From assembly GCF_014636175.1 (NCBI RefSeq), contig NZ_BMDW01000003.1:186001-250000 (forward strand): 64,000 nucleotides of DNA, in the 5' to 3' direction. Made by a program: the position numbers and the translations under genes. Positions 7,877 to 17,292 of the stretch are shown here, piece after piece. The notes under the pieces were generated by a model. That model was not told the DNA's origin and did no database searches. It saw nothing but the letters and a program-made list of their open reading frames with translations. The DNA comes from Sphingomonas psychrolutea (GTDB taxonomy: Bacteria; Pseudomonadota; Alphaproteobacteria; Sphingomonadales; Sphingomonadaceae). Every line of letters starts with the position of its first letter. Position 1 is the stretch's first letter.

Positions 7877-8664
7877 TGCTGGAAAAGTTCGCGAAGTTTA
7901 ACTTCGCTGGCAACACGGTCGAACACCGAAAATCGACTCAAATGGGGTAGTGCAACGAGCATTCTGCGGTCGGGGAGACGATAACGATCAGCAGTTACTT
8001 TGCCCCAACCAATTTCGACAGTGGCTTCTAACTTTGCACCGAAAAGCTTCGCTAACGATTTTGCTGGCTCATCTTTACCGATGCAGACTGCCATCTCGAA
8101 TTGGATTTTGGGTTTAAGCCACGCCCATAAATATTCTGCAAAAGCCATCGCTTCTGGCTTACGGCCTAGATCCTGCCAAGTTGGGCTACGAAACGGGACA
8201 TAGTTCGCGGTGAACACCTCTTCAGGGCCAACCCCGAGAAAATCATACATCGATTGCATTTGCCGCTGCAACTTTGCCTTGCCGGCTTCTATTTCGCCCC
8301 AAGACTCGATGCAGTAGGCGTTCCCCGCCTCATGCGACCAAGTCGTCCCGTGAACGCCACTGCCGCCGGGATTCAATGTTATGACAAGCAGTTTTGCCGA
8401 GGAAATGTTGGCTTGGGGACACATCATAAAGCGCCAGCCACGGTCATAGCCAAGTCGGTGATATTCTGTCTCGATCTCTGCCGCTTTGACGAGCCAATCG
8501 TCACTGAGCGGTCCGCCGTCCTTACAAGCGGTAGGCAGCAAACCCAGCCCGCGTTGCTCGATAACTTCGCGCATCAAAGATTCGACATCACTCCCGACAG
8601 CCCGAGCTTTGCGCTCGTAAGCGCGGATCAAAGCATCCGGCAGTTCGAGGAAAATATCGACCAT
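7873..8664 (-). CDS. Unknown protein: RHH-like N-terminus plus uracil-DNA-glycosylase-like fold (candidate)
   Basis: A 263-residue protein I cannot name. Residues 1-40 (DIFLELPDALIRAYERKARA, then a second helix) look like a ribbon-helix-helix DNA-binding or dimerisation segment. The rest has a pattern reminiscent of the UDG superfamily: LLVITLNPGGSG, then ANYVPFRSPTW, then VALPHLSRF near the C-terminus. Both assignments are inference. The gene is clearly AT-richer than its neighbours, suggesting acquisition. There is no good ribosome-binding site before the ATG, so it may be leaderless. Its stop overlaps the GFA-like start by ATGA. Confidence 0.7.
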   Translation of the reverse strand: MVDIFLELPDALIRAYERKARAVGSDVESLMREVIEQRGLGLLPTACKDGGPLSDDWLVKAAEIETEYHRLGYDRGWRFMMCPQANISSAKLLVITLNPGGSGVHGTTWSHEAGNAYCIESWGEIEAGKAKLQRQMQSMYDFLGVGPEEVFTANYVPFRSPTWQDLGRKPEAMAFAEYLWAWLKPKIQFEMAVCIGKDEPAKSLAKLFGAKLEATVEIGWGKVTADRYRLPDRRMLVALPHLSRFSVFDRVASEVKLRELFQQ

Positions 8665-8694
8665 CGGACGAGTGTAGCAACCATTTGAGCCCGC

Positions 8695-9723
8695 TCAAGC
8701 CGCCTTCTTCAGGAACTTCCGCCCAAGCAATTCCGCAATCTGCACCGCATTCAGCGCCGCACCCTTGCGCAGGTTATCGCTGACGCACCACAGCGACAGC
8801 CCGTTCTCGACTGTCGGATCCTCGCGCACGCGGCTGATAAAGGTCGCATATTCGCCGACGCATTCGACCGGGGTCACGTATCCGCCGTCCTCACGCTTGT
8901 CGATCAGCATCACGCCGGGGGCCTCGCGCAGGATCTTCTGGGCCTCCGCCGCGGAAATCTCATTCTCGAATTCGATGTTGATCGATTCGGAATGCCCGAC
9001 GAACACCGGCACGCGCACGCATGTCGCGGTGACCTTGATCTTGGGATCGAGGATCTTCTTGGTCTCGACCACCATCTTCCACTCTTCCTTGGTCGATCCG
9101 TCATCGAGGAATTCGTCGATATGCGGGATGACGTTAAAGGCGATTTGCTTGGTGAACTTTTTCGCCTCGGCGGAATCACCGACGAAAATATTGCGCGATT
9201 GCTCGAACAGTTCGTCCATCCCGGCCTTGCCCGCGCCGGACACCGACTGATAAGTCGAGACGACGACGCGCTTGATCTTGGCGAAATCGTGCAGCGGCTT
9301 GAGCGCGACAACCATCTGCGCGGTCGAGCAATTCGGGTTGGCGATGATGTTGCGCCGGGTATAGCCCGCAATCGCCTCGGGGTTCACTTCCGGCACGATC
9401 AGCGGCACGTCGGGGTCCATCCGGTAGAGCGACGAATTGTCGATCACCGTGCAGCCGGCGGCGGCAAAGCGCGGCGCGTGGAGGCGCGTGCCCTCGCTGC
9501 CGATCGCAAACAGCGCCATGTCCCAGCCGCTCGGATCGAAATTCTCGATATTCTGGACCTTGAGCTTCCGACCCGTCTCACCGAAATCGACCTCGTCGCC
9601 CTGGCTGCGCGACGACGCGACCACAGCGATGTCATCCAGCGGAAACTCACGCTCCGCCAGAATGTTGAGCATCTCGCGCCCGACATTGCCCGTCGCGCCG
9701 ACGACTACGATCCGATAACCCAT
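8695..9723 (-). CDS. asd: Aspartate-semialdehyde dehydrogenase
   Basis: A 342-residue enzyme that reduces aspartyl phosphate with NADPH to aspartate semialdehyde, the branch point to lysine/diaminopimelate, threonine and methionine. The NADP loop VVGATGNVGREML lies at the N-terminus and the catalytic cysteine in NPNCSTAQMV; SVSGAGKAGMDEL and VGHSESINIEF are also typical. The ATG has GGAG about 8 nt upstream. Length matches the bacterial family. It stands 60 nt downstream of the MgtC-like gene on the same strand. Confidence 0.97.
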   Translation of the reverse strand: MGYRIVVVGATGNVGREMLNILAEREFPLDDIAVVASSRSQGDEVDFGETGRKLKVQNIENFDPSGWDMALFAIGSEGTRLHAPRFAAAGCTVIDNSSLYRMDPDVPLIVPEVNPEAIAGYTRRNIIANPNCSTAQMVVALKPLHDFAKIKRVVVSTYQSVSGAGKAGMDELFEQSRNIFVGDSAEAKKFTKQIAFNVIPHIDEFLDDGSTKEEWKMVVETKKILDPKIKVTATCVRVPVFVGHSESINIEFENEISAAEAQKILREAPGVMLIDKREDGGYVTPVECVGEYATFISRVREDPTVENGLSLWCVSDNLRKGAALNAVQIAELLGRKFLKKAA

Positions 9724-9783
9724 AAAAATCTCCAAACGTCGCGCGCCCGTAGCGGGATTGCGCGCGAACGTCCAACGCCTTCG

Positions 9784-10500
9784 CTAATCGTGCGTGCGCG
9801 CTTGCCACGTTGCATGCGCGATGCCGTGCACCGTCGCAAGGTGATCGGTCAGCGAGTCGAGCACCCCGGCCGCGACATTGGTGCTGACCAAGGTCGCGAC
9901 GATCTCCACGCGATCCTCGCCGCGCTGCACGACGTCCAACTCGGCAACCGGCAATTGCGCGGTCTCAAGATGATCGGTCAACAAATCGCCCATCGGGCCG
10001 GCCTGGTGCGCTTCGGTCGTGATCGAGACGCTGTAGGTCGCCTCGATGCTGCGCGCGTCGAGCGGGATGCGGTTGATTGCGTCGACCAATGGACGCAGCA
10101 CCGTGTTCACCAACAGCACGAAGCCCGTTAGCAGCACCGCCTCGGCCAACATGTCGCTGCCCGCAATCGCGCCGACTGCGGCCGAGCACCATAAGGTCGC
10201 AGCGGTGTTCAGCCCGCGGACGTTCATCCCTTCCTTCATGATGACGCCAGCGCCGAGGAAACCGATCCCCGACACAACATAGGCGATCACGCGGATCGAC
10301 TCGACGTCACCACCCAGCCGTTGCCCAAGATCGACGAACGCAGCCGACCCCAGCGCAACCAGCGCGTTGGTCCGCAGCCCGGCGGTACGCTGCCGATATT
10401 GCCGCTCCGCACCGATCATCGTGCCGAGCACGAACGCCGCGACGTAGCTAACGACCGTGTCGAGGAACGGCCAAAGATGAAAGCTGGTCAGGAAGCGCAT
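9784..10500 (-). CDS. MgtC/SapB-family inner-membrane protein
   Basis: A 238-residue membrane protein. The family signature is present: GTMIGAERQYRQRTAGLRTNALVALGSA, then GIGFLGAGVIMKEG..VRGLNTAATLWCSAAVGA. About four to five membrane helices fill residues 10-145, followed by an ACT-like cytoplasmic domain. MgtC proteins help bacteria cope with low magnesium and inhibit F-ATP synthase in pathogens; the role here is open. The start lies 4 nt after the stop of the S9 peptidase gene, so the two are probably co-transcribed. Confidence 0.9.
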   Translation of the reverse strand: MRFLTSFHLWPFLDTVVSYVAAFVLGTMIGAERQYRQRTAGLRTNALVALGSAAFVDLGQRLGGDVESIRVIAYVVSGIGFLGAGVIMKEGMNVRGLNTAATLWCSAAVGAIAGSDMLAEAVLLTGFVLLVNTVLRPLVDAINRIPLDARSIEATYSVSITTEAHQAGPMGDLLTDHLETAQLPVAELDVVQRGEDRVEIVATLVSTNVAAGVLDSLTDHLATVHGIAHATWQARTHD

Positions 10501-10504
10501 GCGC

Positions 10505-12733
10505 TTACTTTTTGTCCTTCACGGTACGATCGAGGAACGTCAGGATCGTGTTCCACAGATGCTCGCTGATCCCGGGCCCGCCGACGCGGTGGGTGTAGCC
10601 GGGGTAGAACATCATCTCGAACGGACGGTCCTGCTTCTGCATTTCGGCGGCAAAGGCGGTCGAGTTTTCGAACACGACATTGTCGTCGGCCATGCCGTGG
10701 ATCAGCAGCAGCGGATCGGCGATCTTCGCTGCATCCTGCAACGCATCCGACGCCGCATAGGCTTTCGCATCCGCCACCGGCGACCCCATGTAACGCTCGG
10801 TATAATGCGTGTCGTACAATTCCCACCTGGTCACCGGCGCACCCGATACGCCCGCGGCATAGACGCCAGGATTGGCCTGCAGCATCTTGAGCGTCGTGTA
10901 CCCGCCATAGGACCAGCCATAGGTCGCGATCTTATCGCCAGCGACGAAGGGTTGCTCCTTCAGGAACGTCGCGCCCGCCAGCTGATCGGCGACCTCGACC
11001 GTTCCCATCGCGCGATAAATCTGATCCTCGAACGCCTTGCCGCGGTTGAACGAGCCGCGATTGTCGATCTGGAAATAGATATAGCCGTGCTGCACCAGAT
11101 ATTGCGCCAGCGCCCCGCCCCAGGCGCGCGTGACCTGCTGGCCAGTGCCCGGGCCGCCGTAATGCTGAAAGAACACCGGATATTTCTTGCCCGGTTCGAG
11201 CGGCGGGGTGATCATTTCCCAATAGAGCGGCGTGCCGTCGGCGGCCTTGATCGTGCCGAACTTGGTCTGCTGATGCTGTGCGAGATAGGGGTAATACGGA
11301 TGCCCCGGCGTCACTGCATTCTCGTTGATCCACGACAGCCGCTTGCCCGTCGCATCCGCCAGATAGACTTGCGCCGGTTGCGTGGGGTTGGAGCGCGATA
11401 CGATCATGCGCGTCGCGGCCCCGTCCATCGTGCCATTGTTCCACCAGCCGGTCTCGGTCAGGCGCGTGATCACGTTCGGGTGCGCGATGTCGACCGAGTA
11501 GAGATGCTGCTCGAGCACATCGTCCTTGTTGCCGACGAAATATAGCCGCCCCTTGGCCTCATCGATCCCCGCGAGGGACTGCACCACCCAATCGCCGCTG
11601 GTGAGCGCAGTCCACTTGCCCTTGGCGAAGCGATAGAGGTGGCCGTAGCCGGTCCGCTCCGACCGCCAGATCAAGCTGCCATCCTTCATCGGATGGTAGG
11701 CGTCCGACAAATTGAGCCAGCTGCGTGCGCCCGATTTCTCGGTGAACAACACGACGCTCTTGCCCGTCGCCGGATCAACCTTGAGCATATCGAGCGTCTT
11801 CTGGTCGCGGCTCTGGCGCTGCACCAGAAGCACGGTCCCATCGGGCGTCCAATCGACCCGTGCCAGATAAATGTCGGGATTACTCCCCAGATCGACCTTC
11901 ACCCGCGCCGATCCATCGGCCTTCATCACAAACAGCTCGACGCTCACGTTGGGTGAGCCGGCGGCGGGGTAGCGCTGGTCATAGACCTTGGTCCCGTTCG
12001 CGCCGATCGCCGCGCGGGTGACCACGCCGACAGGGGCTTCATCGAAGCGTTCGACCGCGATGTGCGTGTCCTGCGGCGACCACCAATAGCCGGTGCGACG
12101 GTCCATTTCCTCTTGGGCCACAAACTCAGCCTCGCCCCAATGCACCGTGCCCGCGCCATCGCGGGTGAGCTGGGTCGCGGTCCCGCCGCCGAGCGGCTGT
12201 GCGAAAAGATTCTGCCCCTGCACGAAGCTTACGAAGCCGCCTTTGGGGCTGACGGTCGGGTTGAGCTCGCCCTCGGGCGTGTCGGTCAGCCGCCGTGTCT
12301 TGCCGTCGAGCGTAGCGAGATACAGGTCGCCGTCGAGCGGCACCAGAATCGTCTTGCCGTCGGGTGCCCAATCGTACGCAACGATGCCCTTAGATCCCGC
12401 GATGCGCGCGCGCTCGCGCTGCATCTTCTCGACCTCGGACAGTTCGGCACCACTGCCGACCTTCTTCGAATCGACCAGCATTCGCTCCTGCCCGGTGCGC
12501 GTGTCGAGCGCCCACAGGTCGAAGCGCTCCTTCTCATCGGCGCGCGGCTTGAGCGAGGTGAGCAGCGTCCCGTCGGGCGACAGTTTCAGCCCGCGCGGCT
12601 GCACGCCCGACAGATCGGGGCTGCCGAACACGCGCGTCAACGTCAGTTTCTGGTCGGAAACCTTGTCAGCAGCCACAGCAGGCACCGCTGCACAGGCGAG
12701 CATGACGCCGCCAAGAGCCCAAACGCCACGCAT
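10505..12733 (-). CDS. Secreted S9 prolyl-oligopeptidase-family peptidase (DPP IV-like)
   Basis: A 742-residue exported serine peptidase. A signal peptide ends at about residue 21 (AAVPAVAA). A beta-propeller DPPIV N-terminal region includes KSVVLFTEKSGARSWLNLSD and GHLYRFAKG segments. The C-terminal alpha/beta-hydrolase domain has the nucleophile motif GWSYGGY near residues 610-616 and the His in YTHRVGG near 714. Members release X-Pro or X-Ala dipeptides from peptides. The ATG has GGAG about 7 nt upstream. Followed 4 nt later by the MgtC-like gene. Confidence 0.93.
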   Translation of the reverse strand: MRGVWALGGVMLACAAVPAVAADKVSDQKLTLTRVFGSPDLSGVQPRGLKLSPDGTLLTSLKPRADEKERFDLWALDTRTGQERMLVDSKKVGSGAELSEVEKMQRERARIAGSKGIVAYDWAPDGKTILVPLDGDLYLATLDGKTRRLTDTPEGELNPTVSPKGGFVSFVQGQNLFAQPLGGGTATQLTRDGAGTVHWGEAEFVAQEEMDRRTGYWWSPQDTHIAVERFDEAPVGVVTRAAIGANGTKVYDQRYPAAGSPNVSVELFVMKADGSARVKVDLGSNPDIYLARVDWTPDGTVLLVQRQSRDQKTLDMLKVDPATGKSVVLFTEKSGARSWLNLSDAYHPMKDGSLIWRSERTGYGHLYRFAKGKWTALTSGDWVVQSLAGIDEAKGRLYFVGNKDDVLEQHLYSVDIAHPNVITRLTETGWWNNGTMDGAATRMIVSRSNPTQPAQVYLADATGKRLSWINENAVTPGHPYYPYLAQHQQTKFGTIKAADGTPLYWEMITPPLEPGKKYPVFFQHYGGPGTGQQVTRAWGGALAQYLVQHGYIYFQIDNRGSFNRGKAFEDQIYRAMGTVEVADQLAGATFLKEQPFVAGDKIATYGWSYGGYTTLKMLQANPGVYAAGVSGAPVTRWELYDTHYTERYMGSPVADAKAYAASDALQDAAKIADPLLLIHGMADDNVVFENSTAFAAEMQKQDRPFEMMFYPGYTHRVGGPGISEHLWNTILTFLDRTVKDKK

Positions 12734-12830
12734 CGTGCATCTCCAGTCCCGCTTATGTCCGCACCCGACGAGGCCGGGCGATGGCGGCGCTTATCGCGGG
12801 GGTTTCAAGCGGCGTAAAGGGCGGCTTTGG

Positions 12831-13550
12831 TTAGCGTTTGTGGAACAGTGCCGCTTCCCGCGCCTGATCGGGCAAGCGCGCACCGCTGCGGTCGAACAGC
12901 GGCGAGACGCACTGCGCATATCCCACCGTCTCGAACTCGGCGGCCACCGCGGTATCGGTGAAGCGAAAATTCGAATGGCGCAGCACGAAATACCCGCCCG
13001 GCCGCACCGTCCGCGCAAGGTCGGTTACCGCGCGCTCGAACCGGTCGAAATCGAGGAGGCGGTTCTCCGTTACCGCATAATCACCAAGTTGACCGTGCCG
13101 GAAAACCGCCATTGCCAGCACGGCATCGTACACCGCCGCATCCTCGCCGCGCACTGAAACGCCAATCTCGAACTGCGTCCGCCCGGCTTCGGCATCAAGC
13201 AACCGCCCGCGGCAAATCGCGATCCGCTCCGGGCTGATATCGACCCCTTTTATGAAGGCGTTGGGAAAATGCGCGCGCAACGACGCGACTTCCTCGCCAG
13301 TCGAACATCCAAACGACAAGAGCCGAACGCTCGCCGCCTGGCCCAGCCGATCGCGCAATTCAGCAAAGATCCTTGGATAGCGATTTGGCCACGTTGTCCC
13401 AAACGGCTGAAAGAGACTCGCCGACGCGCGGATCCGCAACAACGCCGACTGCCGTCGCTCTGCCCCGCGACCGAAATCCAGGAGCAACTGCAAAGCCCGG
13501 TACCCAGGCACCGCCCGCACTCGCCGGGTTATGCGGCCGCGATCAGGCAA
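12831..13550 (-). CDS. Class I SAM-dependent methyltransferase
   Basis: Up to 239 residues with a Rossmann-type SAM domain: VRLLSFGCSTGEEVASLRAHFPNA (motif I), KGVDISPERIAICRG (motif II), RTVRPGGYFVLRHSNF (post-III). The substrate is unknown. The given start is a TTG that overlaps the stop of the upstream DUF418 gene; a GTG at 13520 is an alternative, and no ATG is available nearby. The C-terminal part (about 170-239) is less conserved. Sits downstream of two DUF418 genes, probably co-transcribed. Confidence 0.8.
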   Translation of the reverse strand: MPDRGRITRRVRAVPGYRALQLLLDFGRGAERRQSALLRIRASASLFQPFGTTWPNRYPRIFAELRDRLGQAASVRLLSFGCSTGEEVASLRAHFPNAFIKGVDISPERIAICRGRLLDAEAGRTQFEIGVSVRGEDAAVYDAVLAMAVFRHGQLGDYAVTENRLLDFDRFERAVTDLARTVRPGGYFVLRHSNFRFTDTAVAAEFETVGYAQCVSPLFDRSGARLPDQAREAALFHKR

Positions 13551-14925
13551 GCGCCGGCCGCGCCGCAGAACCCGCGTCAGGATCAGGATCGCGCACCGCG
13601 CGCGGGCGCTTGCGCCACGGCAACACGCGGCCTTCGACCAGCGAGCGCCACGCCCATTCGACCGGCGCGATATCGAAGCGCTTTACCCACAGATTTGCGC
13701 CGATCAGCAGAAGCGCGTTGATGATGAACGCCGTGACCATCAGCGGCCCCCACGTCATTTTCCCATACAGGCCGAGCATGAAGGGCGGGTACAGCACCCA
13801 CAGGCAAATCATCGTCTGGGCGATATAGATGCTGAGCGCGGTCCGCCCCGCCGCCACGAACGGCCGCAGCAGCGCTGCACCGAAGCCGGTCATTGCCAGC
13901 AGGTTGATGAGTCCGACATGCCCCAGCGTCATCGCCAAGCGCGCGACTTCATATGCCATCGGCGCAAGATGCGGCCCCGTTCCCGGTGGTGCGGTGAGCG
14001 CGAGACCGCCCCAGATCCTGAGCGAAATCCCGACGGCATAGGCGATCGCGGTCAGCCAAAGGTAGAAGGGCCGCGACCAGCGCCCTTGCAAAATCCCCAT
14101 TTTGTAGAGCGCGGCGCCGATCAGCATCACACTGCTCGCTTCCCATACGAACAGGATTTCGAGGAAGTTCGACTCCAGCTCGATGATGACATGCCACTGC
14201 ATCGCCGCCCAGGTCATGAAGGTGCCGGTGCGCGCAGCATCCTCGGCAGCGATGTCGGCCTTCGATTTGGCCTTGGCCTTGGCACGCTTCTGCTTGGCCT
14301 CGGCATCCTTGGTGAGGGTCTTTTTTTCGACCGCCGAAATCGGCTTGCCCGCCGTCACCTTCGCCTGGATCGCCACGACCTGGGCCCGCGTCTGCAGTGT
14401 TTGATAATAGCCGAAATAGCCGCCCAACGTTAGTGACAGCACCGCCAGCGACAGCCCGATCACGATCAGCCAGCGCGGCCGCAACCGCCGGAACAGGAAG
14501 GCGACCAGCGCCGCGATTCCGTATGTGTGCAGGATATCGCCCGGCCACAACAGGATGAAGATGTGGACTAACCCGAATGCGAACAGGATCAGGTTGCGGG
14601 CGTAATAGCGACGCATGATCGCCCACCCGCTCGCTTTGGTCGCCACGCGGTCGGTCAGGATCACCATCCCCGCGCCGAACAGCATTTCGAGCAAGCACCG
14701 CGCCGTCCCGTCGGCAAGCACTTGGCGGAGCCACCACGCAACCTGATCGGTCGCCGACCAGCCCAAGTGGCGAAAATCGTCGAACGAGGCGTAGAGCGAT
14801 GCGCCCATATCGTTGATGTTCATGAACAAGATGCTGAGGATCGCGATCCCGCGCAGGATGTCGAGTATGGCAATGCGCGGCGCGCCATCGGGCTCGGCGG
14901 CGGTGGTCATGGCGAGATCGGACAT
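13543..14925 (-). CDS. DUF418-family membrane protein (YeiB-like), copy 2
   Basis: A 460-residue polytopic membrane protein. The opening EPDGAPRIAILDILRGIAILSILFMNI and the C-terminal block with LGHVGLINLLAMTGFG and RTALSIYIAQTMICLWVL mark the DUF418/YeiB group, related to acyltransferase-3-type membrane proteins; its function is unknown. A cytoplasmic or periplasmic loop in the middle is rich in Lys (KQKRAKAKAKSKADI). It has AGGAG about 9 nt before the ATG. It is a clear paralogue of the next gene upstream. Confidence 0.9.
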   Translation of the reverse strand: MSDLAMTTAAEPDGAPRIAILDILRGIAILSILFMNINDMGASLYASFDDFRHLGWSATDQVAWWLRQVLADGTARCLLEMLFGAGMVILTDRVATKASGWAIMRRYYARNLILFAFGLVHIFILLWPGDILHTYGIAALVAFLFRRLRPRWLIVIGLSLAVLSLTLGGYFGYYQTLQTRAQVVAIQAKVTAGKPISAVEKKTLTKDAEAKQKRAKAKAKSKADIAAEDAARTGTFMTWAAMQWHVIIELESNFLEILFVWEASSVMLIGAALYKMGILQGRWSRPFYLWLTAIAYAVGISLRIWGGLALTAPPGTGPHLAPMAYEVARLAMTLGHVGLINLLAMTGFGAALLRPFVAAGRTALSIYIAQTMICLWVLYPPFMLGLYGKMTWGPLMVTAFIINALLLIGANLWVKRFDIAPVEWAWRSLVEGRVLPWRKRPRAVRDPDPDAGSAARPALA

Positions 14926-14948
14926 GCAGGCGGCTCCTGGCGAAAGGA

Positions 14949-16304
14949 TCAGGCGGGGGCGAGATCGGGCGCGTGGCGTGGCGGTGGAGCATGAACCCGG
15001 CCAAACGGCAACGGTCGCAGCGCCGCGATCGAGCGCCACAGCCATTCGACCGGTGCAATCGTGAAGTGCCGCACCCAGATGTTCGCGGCAATCAGCAAAA
15101 CCGCGTCGATCACCACCGCCGTCGCCATCAGCGCCGCCCAGCCTTGGGTGACGTACAGGCCAAGCGCGAGGGGCGGATAGAGCAGCCACAGGCAAATCAA
15201 TGTCTGACAAATGTAGATGGTAAGCGCGGTCCGCCCGGCGGCGGCGAAGGGTTTCAGCAGCGCCGACCCGCGGACGGTCGAGAGCAACAGCGAAAGCAGT
15301 CCGACATGCCCCAGCGTCATCGCCAGCCGCCCGAATTCGCGCAAGCTCCAGGTAAAGGATACGCTGTCATCGAACTGGATCGTCTGCCACGCACCAATCC
15401 CACGGATCGCGCCGCCGACCAGATACCCCATCACCAGCATCCAGACATAGACGCTCCGCTTACGCTGTCCCTGCAAGATGCCGAGCTTGAACAGCCCGGC
15501 ACCGATCAGCATCGTGCAGGTCGCTTCGCCGAACCACCACAGCACGCGTGACCAATCGGTCGGAATGCGGTCGGTATAGGTCCGGATCTCCTGCATTTGC
15601 CAGCGCGCGAAATTTGTCGTGCGGTTGCGGTCTTCGCGCGCGACCGCGAAACGATCCTGCCGGATGCTGCGATGCCAGCCGTGGTTGCTGCGCACGGCCT
15701 TGCGCTCGGTGCGCGACAGCGGCTGCCCCGCCGCGCGATGCTCGGCGACATCGGCGAGCCGCTCATTCTCGACATCGATATTGTAGATGCGGGGCATGCT
15801 CACGACCGCAGACGCCGTGGCAAAGACCAGCCCCAACGCGATCAGCCATTTCGCGGGCAAGTTGCGCAGCGGAAAGACGACCAAGGCGCACAACGCATAC
15901 ATGTGCAGGATGTCGCCATACCAAAGCAGGCCGAACACATGCACCATGCCGAAGCCGAACAGGACGATATTGCGCCAATAATAGGCCCGCATCGCACGCC
16001 ACCCGCCGGCCCTATCGGTTGCGCGCCCGGTGAGGATCACCATGCCCGCCCCGAACAGCAGTTCGAGCAGGCACCGCGCGGTTCCGTCGGGAAAGACTTG
16101 GCGCGTGAACCACACGATCTGGTCGAGCTTCGTCCAGTCGCCGATCCACAACGGCCAGCGCGCCCCCGCCAGCCCCGACGCGCCCATCCCGTCGATGTTC
16201 ATGAACAAGATGCCGAGGATCGCGATCCCGCGCAGCACGTCCAGGCTGGCAATGCGCGGCGCGCCATCGGGTTCGGCGGCGGTCGTGACGATCGTATCGG
16301 ACAT
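14949..16304 (-). CDS. DUF418-family membrane protein (YeiB-like), copy 1
   Basis: A 451-residue polytopic membrane protein, paralogous to the gene 23 nt downstream. The N-termini are nearly the same (TTAAEPDGAPRIA.LD.LRGIAIL.ILFMNI) and the C-terminal RTALTIYICQTLICLWLLYPP is matched closely. DUF418 proteins are predicted to be transporters or membrane acyltransferases; no substrate is known. The loop between central helices diverges strongly between copies (no Lys-rich tract here). GGGGGA lies about 10 nt before the ATG. Divergent from the exported hydrolase gene at 16423. Confidence 0.9.
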   Translation of the reverse strand: MSDTIVTTAAEPDGAPRIASLDVLRGIAILGILFMNIDGMGASGLAGARWPLWIGDWTKLDQIVWFTRQVFPDGTARCLLELLFGAGMVILTGRATDRAGGWRAMRAYYWRNIVLFGFGMVHVFGLLWYGDILHMYALCALVVFPLRNLPAKWLIALGLVFATASAVVSMPRIYNIDVENERLADVAEHRAAGQPLSRTERKAVRSNHGWHRSIRQDRFAVAREDRNRTTNFARWQMQEIRTYTDRIPTDWSRVLWWFGEATCTMLIGAGLFKLGILQGQRKRSVYVWMLVMGYLVGGAIRGIGAWQTIQFDDSVSFTWSLREFGRLAMTLGHVGLLSLLLSTVRGSALLKPFAAAGRTALTIYICQTLICLWLLYPPLALGLYVTQGWAALMATAVVIDAVLLIAANIWVRHFTIAPVEWLWRSIAALRPLPFGRVHAPPPRHAPDLAPA

Positions 16305-16422
16305 GCGCTTTCCCCCCGGAAACATCGCGACACATAGCCAAACGCTTTTCGCTCCGCAATTAGGACAGCAACCGTTCATTTCGGTGGCGATACTTTTTAA
16401 GAATGCGTGGAAGGGGAGCGGG

Positions 16423-17292
16423 ATGAAACGGCTGGGCACGGGTTTTCGCGGGATGGCGGCGCTCAGCGCAGCCTTGATCGTCGTGGCGGGCACGACGCCC
16501 GTGCTCGGGCAGTCGATCCACGATCGGATCTATCCCGCGCCGACAGTGCCGATCGCCACCGCACCCCTACCCGTCGGCGCGACCCGCGTCACGGTCACCA
16601 CGACCGATGCGCTAGCGATCACCGGTACGGAAGTGGCCGCGCAACCGGGCAAGCCGACGCTGCTCGTGTTTCACGGCAACGGATCGAGCGCGATGGGGAC
16701 GCTCGCGTGGTTCGCACCGCTGATCGCGCAAGGATATGGCATCGTCGCTGCTGAATATCGTGGCTATTCGGGCAATCCCGGCCGCGCCGGCGAGGCCGGC
16801 CTCGCGCGCGATGCCGATGCTTTTTATGCCGAGGCGCGGCGGCTGGCGGGCCGCGGACGGGTGATCGTGGTCGGGCATAGCCTGGGCGGCGGGGTCGCGT
16901 TCGGCCTTGCCACGCGGCAGAAGCTCGATGCGCTCGTCACGATCGGCACCTTCACCGGGCTGCGGGCGATGGTCCCGAAGATCGCGCGTGCCTTCATTTC
17001 GGATCGCTACGACAATCTCGCCGCCGTCCCGACGCTCGACGAGCCGCTCTTCATCATCCACGGCACCGCCGACGAGACAGTCCCCCCACAAATGGGTAAC
17101 GCGCTCCACAACGCTGCGATCGACGCGAAACGCGCGGGGTTCAGCTTGGTCATCCGCGGTGCGGACCATCATCCCGATGGAAAGACCATTGCCGCCCTGA
17201 TCGACGTGATCGCGGCGCATCTGGATCATCCGGGTGCCGCGCCTCTGCCCTTGCCGGAGACGGTGACGCTGTATCGGTTCACCCAAGATTAG
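16423..17292 (+). CDS. Exported alpha/beta hydrolase
   Basis: A 289-residue serine hydrolase. An N-terminal signal peptide is evident (cleavage near TTPVLGQ, about residue 29). Fold motifs: LLVFHGNGSSAMG (oxyanion), VVGHSLGGGVAF (nucleophile), FIIHGTADETVPP (acid) and GADHHPDG (histidine). This is like the BEM46/YqkD group of periplasmic hydrolases with unknown substrates. AAGGGGAG precedes the ATG, which fixes the start. Its 3' end overlaps the convergent M23 peptidase gene by 4 bp. Confidence 0.88.
   Translation: MKRLGTGFRGMAALSAALIVVAGTTPVLGQSIHDRIYPAPTVPIATAPLPVGATRVTVTTTDALAITGTEVAAQPGKPTLLVFHGNGSSAMGTLAWFAPLIAQGYGIVAAEYRGYSGNPGRAGEAGLARDADAFYAEARRLAGRGRVIVVGHSLGGGVAFGLATRQKLDALVTIGTFTGLRAMVPKIARAFISDRYDNLAAVPTLDEPLFIIHGTADETVPPQMGNALHNAAIDAKRAGFSLVIRGADHHPDGKTIAALIDVIAAHLDHPGAAPLPLPETVTLYRFTQD

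Noticed and set aside
8992..10131. 379-codon plus-strand frame across asd and the MgtC-like gene
   Set aside because: Spans two well-supported minus-strand genes; no motif.
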